Shown one piece after another: positions 44,139 through 53,946 of a stretch of DNA of 64,000 nucleotides. The position numbers were made by a program, and so were the translations under genes. Under the pieces are notes generated by a model, which saw only the letters and a program-made list of their open reading frames with translations, was not told the origin of the DNA and made no database searches. Each line of letters opens with the position of its first letter. Position 1 is the first letter of the stretch. Origin of the DNA: a virus; the IMG/VR virus record IMGVR_UViG_3300035698_026135, positions 1 to 64,000 of that record, one strand, 5' to 3'.

Positions 44139-44671
44139 TGTTTTTGGGCCTGGATATAAGCACAACGACCGTAGGATGGTCTATCTTAGGAAAAGACGGA
44201 AGCCTCGTCGATTACGGACATATCACCTTTTCGAAAAAACTCGGCACGGACCTCCTCTTGAAGATGGACTACTTCTCTGAAGTGTTTTCGAAGATCCTAG
44301 ATCAATACTCCGACAAGATAGATCATTGGGCAGTAGAAGCAGCCGTCAAAAAATTCCAAGGCGGACTATCCACAGCAAACACCATCTATGTCTGTGCATC
44401 TTTCAATTTTGGCGTGACACACTACGTTTACAGCCGCCTGAGAAAGGCTCCCTTATATATTCCGGTATCCACCGCCAGGAAGACGGTTGGAGTCAAAGTT
44501 CCGAGAGGGCTTGACACTTACCATAAAAAAGCACATATTGTAGATTGGTGCATGGCCAAGTTTTCAAATTTCAGCGTCGAGTATACACGAACAGCCCGCT
44601 ACAAGCCCTACATGGGAGACATGGCTGATGCCATAGTCATAGCAGAATCGTCAAGGTTGATGAATGAGTGA
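44138..44671 (+). CDS. RuvC-like Holliday junction resolvase (177 aa)
   Basis: The RNase H-like fold of RuvC is indicated by the first acidic residue in MFLGLDISTTTVGWSI (Asp6), the second in WAVEAAVKKFQGG (Glu67), and the C-terminal pair in MGDMADAIVIAES. ARKTVGVKVPRG gives a basic loop before the end. It would cut branched DNA before packaging, the job of endonuclease VII (gp49) in T4. It is coupled to the primase by an 8-nt overlap and starts the replication/recombination block. Confidence 0.8.
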   Translation: MFLGLDISTTTVGWSILGKDGSLVDYGHITFSKKLGTDLLLKMDYFSEVFSKILDQYSDKIDHWAVEAAVKKFQGGLSTANTIYVCASFNFGVTHYVYSRLRKAPLYIPVSTARKTVGVKVPRGLDTYHKKAHIVDWCMAKFSNFSVEYTRTARYKPYMGDMADAIVIAESSRLMNE

Positions 44672-45599
44672 TGTAGTTTTTGAGCAACGCGTTGAGATAA
44701 TAAAAGAGATTTTCGGAAGTTGTTACTACAACAGGAACAACAACGAAGCTGTGGTGTACTGCCCTGAGCATTCTCACCACAAAAGGAAGCTATCGATCAA
44801 CGTAGAGAAGAATTCTTATCGCTGTTGGGTGTGTGGCCTCGGAGGCTATAAGATATACGGACTTCTGTCTAAGTATGCTTCCTACGACCAAAAGAAGAGA
44901 TACCTAGAGACTCTCGGACAGAAGATAAGAACCTGGGACGAAGAGGAAGCGGTAGAGCTGAGGCTTCCAGATGACTATAAATTCGTTCTAAATCAAAGTA
45001 GTCCTACCGCCCTGGCGGCCCTATCGCTGCTGAGAAACGAGTTAAATCTCGACGACAATACAATCATACAAAACAAGATAGGGTTCTGCGAAGAGGGCAT
45101 GTATCAAGGAAGGGTTCTCTTCCCCTCATTTGACTCCGAAGGAAAACTGAACTACTTTATCACAAGGAAGGTGTTTTCCGACAGCGGAAAGAAATATCTC
45201 GATTGCGCCGCCGAAAAGAAGTCTGTAATATACAACGAGATATTCTTAGACTGGTCTAAGCCTATAATTTTAGTAGAGTCGACAAAGACATACCTGAGAC
45301 ACTTTATGGTACCAAACGTAATACCCCTAATGGGAACAAAGATAGACGAGAGAAATAGATCCTTCCAGGAGATCATTTTGAGAGATTGCCCAAAAGTCTA
45401 TATTGCGTTCGATGCAGACGCCAAACAACATTCTTTGAATTTGGTGAAAAAGTTTAAATCGTATGGAATCGAATGCAGACATGCAAGCCCAGAGGGCAGG
45501 TTGGACTCTATGCCTACAACATCCTTCTTGAGATGCCTCAAGGAATCTAAATCTTTTGATCTCGACGGTCTTTTATTAGAAAGAATGAGAGGAATATAG
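44664..45599 (+). CDS. DnaG-type DNA primase (311 aa)
   Basis: The N-terminal CHC2-type zinc site is Cys33, His36, Cys54 and Cys57 (CPEH and CWVC). The Toprim domain has PIILVESTKTYLRHF with the catalytic Glu, then VYIAFDADAKQHSLNLVKKF with the DxD pair. Length is close to T4 gp61 (342 aa). It would lay RNA primers for lagging-strand synthesis with a replicative helicase that is not in this window. Confidence 0.85.
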   Translation: MSDVVFEQRVEIIKEIFGSCYYNRNNNEAVVYCPEHSHHKRKLSINVEKNSYRCWVCGLGGYKIYGLLSKYASYDQKKRYLETLGQKIRTWDEEEAVELRLPDDYKFVLNQSSPTALAALSLLRNELNLDDNTIIQNKIGFCEEGMYQGRVLFPSFDSEGKLNYFITRKVFSDSGKKYLDCAAEKKSVIYNEIFLDWSKPIILVESTKTYLRHFMVPNVIPLMGTKIDERNRSFQEIILRDCPKVYIAFDADAKQHSLNLVKKFKSYGIECRHASPEGRLDSMPTTSFLRCLKESKSFDLDGLLLERMRGI

Positions 45600-45600
45600 A

Positions 45601-48600
45601 ATGAAAATTGCCGCTATTGCTGATGTCCATATTCGCGCTCTCGAATATCTCGATGAGATGGAATATACTTTTGATCGCCTTTACGAATCTCTAGAGAGGG
45701 AATCCGTGGATCTTGTTGTCATCTGCGGTGACCTCTTCCATAACAAGCTTACTGCAACTCACGAATATTTTGATTGTGCCTTCCGATTTCTTAAGACTCT
45801 TAGTGACAAATATGAGACGGTTGTCATCCCTGGAAATCACGACCTAGCCCTTTCGAATAGAGATCGTCTCGACGCAATCACTCCGGTCGTCCAAGCTGTC
45901 AATAGCCCCAATCTTCACTATTTCCTTACGTCGAAGGAAACTTTCACAAAAGACTTTAATGGTCAACGCTTTGTGTTTCATCACTTTTCGATCATTGATA
46001 AAAAGTCTGACTGGCCTGACTATGAAAATATAATCAAACACAAGGAAGATAGCGTGCACATCGCCCTCTACCATGGAGATATTGATGGTGCGTGCTACGA
46101 CAACGGCTGGGTCAGTAGGGGAAACAAGGATGAAATAAAAATCTTTTCAGGATTTGACTTTGCTATGCTTGGAGACCTTCATAAATACCAGATGTTGACC
46201 GATCGCATTGGCTACCCTGGCTCCCTAAGACAGAATAACTTTGGAGAACTGGAACTCCGAAAGGGATATCTGCTGTGGGACATAGAATCTAAGGAGGAGT
46301 TTTCCGTCAAGAGATCCGTCCTCCCACAGAAGAGGCACTTCTATACCATAAACGTGGATCCCAAAGAGGGAATCCCTAAAGACCTCGACATCAAAAAGGA
46401 TAGTCGGATTAGAGTTGTTCTCACTGCTCGTGCCACCATCTCTGAAGACCTAAAGATTCGAGAGGAAGTAAAAAATAAATTTCTTCCCTCTGGAGAGATC
46501 TCTGTGATTCCTCCCAAGGATGTGGTTCCTCTCGGCGATATCGAGATAGGAGACGAACAGATACCCCAAGGAAATCTAAGGGATTCTTTGACCCAAAAGA
46601 AGCTCATTGAAGACTATTTTTCCGGCCAAGGATTCGACGAAAAGACCATCAAAGGAGTTTGTGACCTTGATCAATTATATAATGGAGAATTGAACTCTGA
46701 CATCCTTAGGGATGTTATTTGGAAGCCCAAGAAATTATCCTTCAATAACATGTTCTCCTACGGCAAGAGTAATTCGATTGATTTTTCGAAAATAAATGGC
46801 CTCGTTGGAATCCTGGGCAAGAACGCTACAGGAAAGTCTTCTGTGATTGAGTCTCTGTGCTACACGATATTCAACAAGATCAACAAAGAGGGCGCCAACA
46901 AGAATGCAGACTATATCAATTCGAAAAAGCGCAAGTGTTCCACGAAGCTAGAGGTTAACTTTGGTGGAGAGGATTACTTCATCGAGCGGTCAACTTCTAA
47001 ATCTAAGTCCTCAAAAACCCCGCCAGTGAATGAGGTTAACTTCTATAAAAAGAGCGAAGGGAAAACATTGTCCCTGAACGGGGAAGACAAGCCATCTACC
47101 AACGCCGCCATCAGATCCATCTTCGGGGACCTGGGAGACTTCGTAACGACCTCTCTGAGCCCACAGGAGGGCCTAATCGAGTTCCTCAAGACCAGAGGTA
47201 CGGACAAAAAGAAGATATTTGCCAAATTTTTAGATCTTGAGATATTTGAGAAGAAATGTAAGTTTGCGGAGTTGGACTACTCTGAACTCAAGTCTAAGGC
47301 AAAAGAATATTCGAACGTGGATTTCTTTCAGGAACTCATATCCCTCAGAGAAAGTAAGTTAGAGATCGATTTATCCACGAAGGAGTCGGTCAAACAAAGG
47401 GACGACCTAAGAAAGCGAGTTGAAAATACATCTTCCAGGATTATCGATAGATCAAGCCATATCAAAGATATTGATTTTGACGTTTCTGCTACTGAGGATT
47501 CCATAAATTCTCTCATCGAAAGAAATCAGAGCGACATCGAATCAACAAAGAGTAGGCTAAAAACATTGAGCGCTGCTACCGAAGGCTTCGAATCGCTCTT
47601 GGCAAACGTCGATAGCCACAATGCGAAAATCGAAGAGATAAACGAAAAACTAAACGGAATCTCTTTGGTTGAGTCAAAAATCAAAGAAAAGAAAAAGAAG
47701 CTCAAAACCCTCGATATTGTTCCTTGTGGAGATGAATATCCCTCCTGTCCTTTTATAATCGAATCCCACCAGGCGAAGGCGGATCTCCGCCAGTTTGATG
47801 AGTCTCGTTTGGATGTGAAGGGAGACCTCAGGATCGAACTGGAATCTTTCAAGGAGTTGGTTGCCGAAGCCAGAGGAAAAAAAGACCAAGCATCGGAGGT
47901 GCCCGTATTGAGCGTGAAGCTTGAGAATTTAAACCTCAAGAGAGATCAGCTCATATCTCAACTTAAATCTTTTCAGAAAAATAAAGATCTGATCATTGAG
48001 AACAAACACACCATTGACGATATTAATAATCTGAAAAAGGAAAAAGAAAAACTAAATCAGGAGCTATGGGCAACAGAAGAGAAAATACTCGACCTTGCTC
48101 GCCGCCAAGAAAACAAAAATAGAGACATACTAGACTGTGAGACAACACAGGAGAAGATTGAGAAGGTCAGAGTTTCCATAAAGAGTTACGAACTCTACCT
48201 CAAAGCAATGGGAAAGAATGGAATTTCTTATAGGATTATATCTCAGAGGCTCCCCGCAATCAATGAAGAGATCAATAGAATCCTGAGCAATGTCGCAACC
48301 TTTAGCATTCTTATTGACGATGATCAGAAGTCTAAGAGCATACAGATCTATCTATATGACGAAGAGAAGGGAAAGAGAACTATGGAGCTTGGGTCGGGTT
48401 TCGAGAAGACGATGGTCTCGCTGGCTATCAGAGCTGCCCTCTGGAACATCTCTTCTCTACCAAAGGCTCCGATACTGATTCTGGACGAGCCATTCGGGTT
48501 TATTGAAGAAGATAAAATTTCTGCTACAATAAGAATGCTGAAGTATTTAAAGAACTACTTTACTCATATCTTTATCATCAGTCATGATGTTAATATGAAA

Positions 48601-48669
48601 AACATCGTAGATTCTACGATCTATATCGAAAAAGGAGATGATGGCTTTGCTACTTGTAGGGTGTCATAA
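45601..48669 (+). CDS. Fused SbcD-SbcC (gp47-gp46) recombination nuclease (1022 aa)
   Basis: Residues 1 to about 330 are a calcineurin-type phosphoesterase (IAAIADVHIRALEYL, VVICGDLFHN, VIPGNHD, IALYHGD, LGDLHKYQ), equal to SbcD/Mre11/gp47. From about residue 376 the chain becomes SbcC/Rad50/gp46: Walker A GILGKNATGKSS near 402, long coiled coils, signature LGSGFEKTMVSLAIR near 928 and Walker B PILILDEPFG near 957. The hook region (PCGDEYPSCPFI, near 708-719) has a C-x6-C spacing in place of the usual C-x2-C. The two are separate genes in T4. It resects DNA ends for recombination. Confidence 0.9.
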   Translation: MKIAAIADVHIRALEYLDEMEYTFDRLYESLERESVDLVVICGDLFHNKLTATHEYFDCAFRFLKTLSDKYETVVIPGNHDLALSNRDRLDAITPVVQAVNSPNLHYFLTSKETFTKDFNGQRFVFHHFSIIDKKSDWPDYENIIKHKEDSVHIALYHGDIDGACYDNGWVSRGNKDEIKIFSGFDFAMLGDLHKYQMLTDRIGYPGSLRQNNFGELELRKGYLLWDIESKEEFSVKRSVLPQKRHFYTINVDPKEGIPKDLDIKKDSRIRVVLTARATISEDLKIREEVKNKFLPSGEISVIPPKDVVPLGDIEIGDEQIPQGNLRDSLTQKKLIEDYFSGQGFDEKTIKGVCDLDQLYNGELNSDILRDVIWKPKKLSFNNMFSYGKSNSIDFSKINGLVGILGKNATGKSSVIESLCYTIFNKINKEGANKNADYINSKKRKCSTKLEVNFGGEDYFIERSTSKSKSSKTPPVNEVNFYKKSEGKTLSLNGEDKPSTNAAIRSIFGDLGDFVTTSLSPQEGLIEFLKTRGTDKKKIFAKFLDLEIFEKKCKFAELDYSELKSKAKEYSNVDFFQELISLRESKLEIDLSTKESVKQRDDLRKRVENTSSRIIDRSSHIKDIDFDVSATEDSINSLIERNQSDIESTKSRLKTLSAATEGFESLLANVDSHNAKIEEINEKLNGISLVESKIKEKKKKLKTLDIVPCGDEYPSCPFIIESHQAKADLRQFDESRLDVKGDLRIELESFKELVAEARGKKDQASEVPVLSVKLENLNLKRDQLISQLKSFQKNKDLIIENKHTIDDINNLKKEKEKLNQELWATEEKILDLARRQENKNRDILDCETTQEKIEKVRVSIKSYELYLKAMGKNGISYRIISQRLPAINEEINRILSNVATFSILIDDDQKSKSIQIYLYDEEKGKRTMELGSGFEKTMVSLAIRAALWNISSLPKAPILILDEPFGFIEEDKISATIRMLKYLKNYFTHIFIISHDVNMKNIVDSTIYIEKGDDGFATCRVS

Positions 48670-48674
48670 AAATT

Positions 48675-49466
48675 ATGTCTAAATTAAACATTGACTGGAA
48701 GAGTATTATTATAGCAATAGTGGTCGCCGCCCTTGGGGCCTTTGGCCTGAGTTCGTTTTTGCGAGCCAACAAAGAGGCCGAGAAGCGAGTTGAGGCTCAA
48801 AATAAGATTGCACAAATGAGTGAAATCTTTCAGGAGTCAGAAAACGTCTGGTCTCGTCTCGCACAACAAAGAAAAGATCTTTCCGACATTCTCCGCCTGG
48901 AAAACGAAGGACTCGCAGACAAAATCGAAGAACGCGATGAGCACATATCAAATCTAATGTTTGCCGTTGGCAAATTTAAATCGATTAAAGTCATAGTCAA
49001 GAGAGAAAATGTCGATCAAACCACAAAGGATGACAGGACCAGGGTAGATTTTGACGAGACGTGGAATGAGTTCATTAGAATCAGTGGCCACACCCTAACC
49101 GACCCCCCAGAAGCAGAGCTGAGCCTGGACTGGTTGCGCCCTGCAAACTTTAAGGTCGTGACAACGCAGCTTGACGATCTGAGCTGGAAGCATTATCTAG
49201 AGTCTGACATCCCCAATTTAGAAATTGGAGAAATTGATGGGTATGTAAACCCTAAAGTTCGAAATAATAAAAGCATACTTAACGGAGTAATCCTTGGAGG
49301 AGCCCTCCAAACATCCTCAGCCCTCGATTCACTCAACGCGAACATCTTTGGGCTATATGAATTTGGTGGAGAAATCGGTATCGGACCTGTTATCGGCGTC
49401 GCCACCATCGAAGATAAGTCCAGATTTAATTTTGGGCTACAATTTCAATGGAGGCCTTGGGACTGA
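48675..49466 (+). CDS. Membrane-anchored coiled-coil protein (263 aa)
   Basis: The N-terminus is a single membrane anchor (WKSIIIAIVVAALGAFGLSS), followed by a coiled coil to about residue 90 (ANKEAEKRVEAQNKIAQMSE, EENEGLADKIEE-like register), and a C-terminal beta-rich part (FGLYEFGGEIGIGPVIGVAT, FNFGLQFQWRPWD) that looks like membrane-barrel strands. A role in envelope contact or lysis is conceivable, but nothing proves it. The family is not recognised. Confidence 0.6.
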   Translation: MSKLNIDWKSIIIAIVVAALGAFGLSSFLRANKEAEKRVEAQNKIAQMSEIFQESENVWSRLAQQRKDLSDILRLENEGLADKIEERDEHISNLMFAVGKFKSIKVIVKRENVDQTTKDDRTRVDFDETWNEFIRISGHTLTDPPEAELSLDWLRPANFKVVTTQLDDLSWKHYLESDIPNLEIGEIDGYVNPKVRNNKSILNGVILGGALQTSSALDSLNANIFGLYEFGGEIGIGPVIGVATIEDKSRFNFGLQFQWRPWD

Positions 49467-49729
49467 TGAAAAAAATAGAACTAGAAGAAAGAGAAGAGCG
49501 GGTCACGCAAGAGGATCGGGATGCATATAAAATTCCCTTTGCTTGCTATGGGTGCAATTCACTAATGTATAACTGGGACCGTAGATGGTTCTATAAACAT
49601 GGAGTATGCGCAGATTGCTCTATAGAATATATAGAGGATAGAGATTTGTCAGAAGATTTATTGAGAGATCGCCCTAAGTTATTGGCGTATGTCAAAGAAA
49701 AAATAACCGAAAGAAAGAAAAAAGAATAA
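49466..49729 (+). CDS. Small zinc-ribbon-like protein (87 aa)
   Basis: ATG 49466 overlaps the upstream stop (TGATG) and is preferred to the in-frame ATG 49448. The middle has two C-x2-C pairs, CYGCNSLMYNW and HGVCADCSIEY, about 20 residues apart, suggesting one zinc ion. The flanks are charged helices (ELEEREERVTQEDRDAYK, LLAYVKEKITERKKKE). The function is unknown; it precedes the packaging genes. Confidence 0.65.
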   Translation: MKKIELEEREERVTQEDRDAYKIPFACYGCNSLMYNWDRRWFYKHGVCADCSIEYIEDRDLSEDLLRDRPKLLAYVKEKITERKKKE

Positions 49730-49754
49730 GTATAGGTATAAATGGAGATTTAAT

Positions 49755-50252
49755 ATGTCTAAACCCCACACAATCACAAAGTTTAAAGAGATGCCCAGAG
49801 AGTTTGTTTACGAACAGGGCAAGGATTTGTCGTCCGTTCTGCACAATATCGTAGTAGATATTCGAGAAGAGGCCGATCAAGCCATGGTCAATGATTGGAG
49901 TATTTCTCCAAGCCAATTAAAGGCCTGCCACGTAAAAGTTCATGGAACAGGAGATCTTCCGAAGGTTGAACTCAGAGTTTCCGAGATGCACGGTGGATAT
50001 TTGGGAGATTTAGCTAACCCCCAGGAGCTTTCCAGGCGCGGAACAGAGACTCTGAAATTGCTTGGTAAATTTGAAAAGGATCTCAAGAAGAAATTCAAAG
50101 AAAGATCCGGTAAGACTCTCTCCCTATCGAAAGGAAAACCCCATGTAGATTGGCAATTAGTCGCAGCAAACGGCCTTTATCAATTTATTGCAACGAAAGT
50201 TTGTGATGTAAAGACGGCGATGCCGGGCCACACATGGGACAAAGACGAGTAA
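49755..50252 (+). CDS. Hypothetical protein upstream of terminase (165 aa)
   Basis: ATG 49755 follows ggagattta. Segments are FKEMPREFVYEQGKDLSSVL, LKACHVKVHGTGDLPKVELR and FEKDLKKKFKERSGKTLSLS. No domain is recognised. The C-terminus HVDWQLVAANGLYQFIATKV is well ordered in appearance, and the central part is basic. Position directly before the large terminase gene makes a packaging-related job possible but not shown. Confidence 0.65.
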   Translation: MSKPHTITKFKEMPREFVYEQGKDLSSVLHNIVVDIREEADQAMVNDWSISPSQLKACHVKVHGTGDLPKVELRVSEMHGGYLGDLANPQELSRRGTETLKLLGKFEKDLKKKFKERSGKTLSLSKGKPHVDWQLVAANGLYQFIATKVCDVKTAMPGHTWDKDE

Positions 50253-50267
50253 GAGGCTCTTCATCGT

Positions 50268-51917
50268 TTGTCGAAAGAAATACTAAAAAACGACGCCATC
50301 AAAGAAGTTCTTAGATGTTCCAGAGACCCAGTTTATTTCATAAACAATTATTGTAAAATCAAGCACCCCCATCGCGGCTTGGTCACCTTTAAACTCTACG
50401 AATATCAAGAAGAGGCAATCCATAACTTCTTGACTTATGACAAAAACATTGTCAATAAATCAAGGCAGTTGGGGTATTCTACATTGCTGGGCGCATTTAT
50501 CGCCTGGCTTATCTTATTTCATAAAGATAAAGAGGTTTTGGTCGTTGCGACAAAGAAGGACGTCTCAACAAATCTTCTGAAGAAGGTTAAATTGATCTTA
50601 AAACACCTTCCCGACTGGATGTATCTTGCTGATATTACGACCAATCAGGCTCATACCCTCGCTTTGAGCAACGGCTCGTCTATGAAGTCTATACCGCGCT
50701 CTGATGACGCCGGACGCTCTGAGTCACTGGCGCTGCTTGTGATCGACGAAGCGGCTCATATCCGTGATATGGACGAGTTATGGAAAGGTTTGGCCTCGAC
50801 AGTAGCAACAGGAGGTAAGGCAATTGCTCTTAGTACGCCCAAGGGCGTTGGTAATTGGTTCTATCACTATTGCAGAGGCGCAAAGTCAAAAGAATTAGCA
50901 TGGAATTATCAAGAAGTTCCGTGGTGGCATAACCCCGATTATGCCCTGGGTCTCGAAGATGATGCCAACGTGCCTGGAGGAAAGACTTCGCCATGGTTCA
51001 GGGAAATGACAGAGGGTTGGTCAAACCAGCAGATCGCTCAAGAGCTTCTGGTCAGCTTCACAGAAACCGGAGATACATATTTTGAGCCATCAACAATAGA
51101 ACAGTATGACAACGCTTCTATCGAACCAATAGAAAGAAAGGGTTTTGACAAAGGTCTTTGGATTTATAAACTCCCAGGGAAAGATGATAAATTTATTTTG
51201 TCAGCAGACGTTGCAAGCGGAACCGCAGAGGACAATAGTTCATTTGTCGTGATGGAAATTAAGGAAATGGAGATCTTTGCCGAATTCAAAGGAAAGATAT
51301 CCCCAGATGTTTTTGGCGAATATATTGTTAACGAAATTTGCCCGACCTATAATAGCCCTTTGGTTGTCGTAGAAAATAATAGTATTGGAATGGTAACTGC
51401 TTTTACTATGAGAAACTTAGATTATAAAAATTTGGCCTACATAGACGAAAAAAGTGGAAAACTTGTAGATAAGTGGTATGCTGAATATAACGACATTCAA
51501 CCTGGATGGCGAACAACTGCAAAAAATAGACCTATAATACTACAAAAATTAGAAGAGTTCCTAAGAAAAGGTCTCATTAAGTCTTATTCTAAGAGAATGG
51601 CTAGCGAGATGCTTTCTTTTGTCTGGAAAAGCGGAAAACCTCAAGCGAGAAAAGGAGAGAACGACGATTTAATTATGGCTTTAGCTATAGCTGTTTGGAT
51701 GCACGAATCCTATTTTGCCCATACCTCATCTGGAAGCGACGTTGCGTCTATGTACGATGCTGTAATAATAAACAGCAATTCGGCATCAGAGAGAATTCCA
51801 AATAGTGGAAATAGAGTAGAATTAGAAAAACAAAGAATTCGTAAGATTGTAGACAATCAATCTAACTTAAGAGTGGGCAACAGCATAATTAATCTAGATT
51901 GGATCTATAAACAATAA
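50268..51917 (+). CDS. 17: Terminase large subunit, gp17-like (549 aa)
   Basis: The ATPase domain has KSRQLGYST at residues 64-72, a deviant Walker A in which the lysine lies at the front (Lys64) and Tyr70 takes the place of the usual Lys, as in lambda gpA. Walker B is LLVIDEAAHI near 160 and motif C is IALSTPKGVGNW. The nuclease domain shows ILSADVASGTAEDNS, PLVVVENNSIG and GENDDLIMALAIAVW with the acidic triad. It powers packaging and cuts concatemers. Start TTG 50268. Confidence 0.9.
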   Translation: MSKEILKNDAIKEVLRCSRDPVYFINNYCKIKHPHRGLVTFKLYEYQEEAIHNFLTYDKNIVNKSRQLGYSTLLGAFIAWLILFHKDKEVLVVATKKDVSTNLLKKVKLILKHLPDWMYLADITTNQAHTLALSNGSSMKSIPRSDDAGRSESLALLVIDEAAHIRDMDELWKGLASTVATGGKAIALSTPKGVGNWFYHYCRGAKSKELAWNYQEVPWWHNPDYALGLEDDANVPGGKTSPWFREMTEGWSNQQIAQELLVSFTETGDTYFEPSTIEQYDNASIEPIERKGFDKGLWIYKLPGKDDKFILSADVASGTAEDNSSFVVMEIKEMEIFAEFKGKISPDVFGEYIVNEICPTYNSPLVVVENNSIGMVTAFTMRNLDYKNLAYIDEKSGKLVDKWYAEYNDIQPGWRTTAKNRPIILQKLEEFLRKGLIKSYSKRMASEMLSFVWKSGKPQARKGENDDLIMALAIAVWMHESYFAHTSSGSDVASMYDAVIINSNSASERIPNSGNRVELEKQRIRKIVDNQSNLRVGNSIINLDWIYKQ

Positions 51918-51918
51918 T

Positions 51919-53940
51919 ATGCCTGAAAATACAAAATCTTTAACTCCTGGACCGAAAGGTCGCAATCCTGTAAAAATGATGCCGGACGGATCTGTCCTAA
52001 AGAAGCTGATAAGGCTCTTCAGAACAAATTCGGTGATGAAACACCACTTTCAGTCTGATGGATCAGCAAAACCCCAAGGAACCGCAAAGGCATTTTTCAA
52101 GAATGCCTACAGTTTCAACCAGAGCGTAATCCCCGGATACAGTGGATATGATAGATTTGCTCGCTATTCAGATTATGCAGAGATGGAATCTCATCCGATT
52201 CTCGCAAATGCCCTAAATATCGTCGCTGACGAGGTAACCCAGAAGAACGAAGACGGAAAAGTCATTCATCTGGTATCTGAGGACCAACAGATAGAGAAGC
52301 TCCTTCGCGAGCTGTTTAGCAACATTCTCAGACTCAACGGCAAACAGGGCTGGAAGCTTGTCCGCAACCTAATCAAATACGGCGATGCCGTCTATCTAAT
52401 TGATATTACTCCGGAAAATGGTGTTGTTGGACTTGTCCACATGCCAGCAAATGAAATCGAGAGAGAGGAGGGCTTCGATCGCGATGAACCTTCTGCTGTC
52501 AGATTCCGCTGGACAGCCAAGCAGAATATCGAAATTCCGAATGCCTACGTGGCACACTTTAGACTAGAAGGGAATGATATGTTTCATCCCTACGGACAGA
52601 GCGTCCTAGAGCCTGCTCGCCGCCCATGGAGGCAGATTGTTCTCCTTGAGGATGCGATGATGGTATATCGAATTACTCGCGCGCCAGAAAGAAGGATTTT
52701 TTATCTAGATGTCATGGGAGCACCACCCGAAGATGTTCCAAACATCATAAACAAGTTCAATGAAACGATTAAGAAAAGTGCCGTAATCGACAACCAAGGA
52801 AGAGTAGACCTTCGTTATGGTGGAACCTTGGCCATGGATGAAGATTATGTCATCCCGGTCAGAGGTGCAGATAGCAGCACGCGAATCGAAACGTTGCCTG
52901 GCGGACAAAACCTGGGAGATGTTGAGGATATTGAATTCATTCGAGCTAACCTATTTTCCGCTCTTGGTATCCCCAAAGCATTCTTGACTTTTGATCAAGA
53001 TATGAAATCAAAACAGGTATTGACACAAGAGGATATTCGCTTCGCTAGAACTGTAGCCAGAATTCAAGAGGTCGTCATTGACGAACTTATCAAAATTGGA
53101 ATGATTCACCTATATGTGAAGGGCCTACGAGGCGAACAGTTGATTAATTTCAAGATTAAAATGACGAATCCCTCGACCGTCGCCGAGCTTCAAAAGATGG
53201 AACTCCTTAGGGCGAGAATGGAACTTGTTATGAATGCCAAAGATGGCGTATTTGATACGACCTACATCTATAAAGAATTTTTAAATCTCTCCGATGATGC
53301 AATCGAGAAGATCAGAAAAGGACAGATTCAAGATAAGATGTTCCAGGCAAAACTTCTTCAGATAGAGAATGCCCAAGGCATGCAACAAGGCATGCCAGGA
53401 ATGGATCCAGGTATGGGCGGCGGAATGCCGATGCCAGGAATGGACCCAGGTATGGGCGGAGCACCACCTCCTATGGGCGGAGCGCCAGGAATGAACCCAG
53501 GAGCAGGAATGCCAGTTGAAGGACTTGAGATCGACGACGAGGCCGAGGAGCTTGACGAATATAAAGATCTGCACAGAGATTCCTCTGGGAATTTCAGAAC
53601 AAAGGCAAAACGAGGACTTGAGGGAACAGATCTCACAGGAGCAGGCGATCCAGACGATGATCCGTATGACATCGCAGGAATCAGAAGAACCTATGCCTCA
53701 CCAATGGGATCAAACGAATCGGTAGAACCGGCCCAGATGACGATGACCGAAGTCTTAAAATTGGTAAAAGAATTTTATAAAGATGAAGATGCGGAGAAGA
53801 AGAAAAATTCCAACGTATCTGAATACCCACTTGGAATGACGGAAGAGAAATTAAAAGAAATATTTGGCGACGATCAATCGGGCGCTCAGACGAAAGAAAT
53901 GCTCACAGAAGCCTACCATGAAAGCATCTGCCGGCTATAA
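51919..53940 (+). CDS. 20: Portal protein, gp20-like (673 aa)
   Basis: It has the gp20 pattern: YSGYDRFARYSDYAEMESHP, ILANALNIVADEVTQKNEDG, IKYGDAVYLIDITPENGVVG, LEDAMMVYRITRAPERRIFY and FYLDVMGAPPEDVPNIINKF, then LPGGQNLGDVEDIEFIRANL. T4 gp20 is 524 residues; the extra C-terminus here contains a Met/Gly/Pro-rich low-complexity tract (about residues 488-535, GMPGMDPGMGGGMPMPGMDP repeated) and an acidic tail ending MLTEAYHESICRL. It forms the dodecameric vertex for packaging and neck attachment. Confidence 0.9.
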   Translation: MPENTKSLTPGPKGRNPVKMMPDGSVLKKLIRLFRTNSVMKHHFQSDGSAKPQGTAKAFFKNAYSFNQSVIPGYSGYDRFARYSDYAEMESHPILANALNIVADEVTQKNEDGKVIHLVSEDQQIEKLLRELFSNILRLNGKQGWKLVRNLIKYGDAVYLIDITPENGVVGLVHMPANEIEREEGFDRDEPSAVRFRWTAKQNIEIPNAYVAHFRLEGNDMFHPYGQSVLEPARRPWRQIVLLEDAMMVYRITRAPERRIFYLDVMGAPPEDVPNIINKFNETIKKSAVIDNQGRVDLRYGGTLAMDEDYVIPVRGADSSTRIETLPGGQNLGDVEDIEFIRANLFSALGIPKAFLTFDQDMKSKQVLTQEDIRFARTVARIQEVVIDELIKIGMIHLYVKGLRGEQLINFKIKMTNPSTVAELQKMELLRARMELVMNAKDGVFDTTYIYKEFLNLSDDAIEKIRKGQIQDKMFQAKLLQIENAQGMQQGMPGMDPGMGGGMPMPGMDPGMGGAPPPMGGAPGMNPGAGMPVEGLEIDDEAEELDEYKDLHRDSSGNFRTKAKRGLEGTDLTGAGDPDDDPYDIAGIRRTYASPMGSNESVEPAQMTMTEVLKLVKEFYKDEDAEKKKNSNVSEYPLGMTEEKLKEIFGDDQSGAQTKEMLTEAYHESICRL

Positions 53941-53946
53941 GAGCCG

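Noticed and set aside
53932-53946. Hairpin CGGCT-ataag-AGCCG over the portal stop as a terminator
   Set aside because: The stem has only 5 bp and no T-run follows it.
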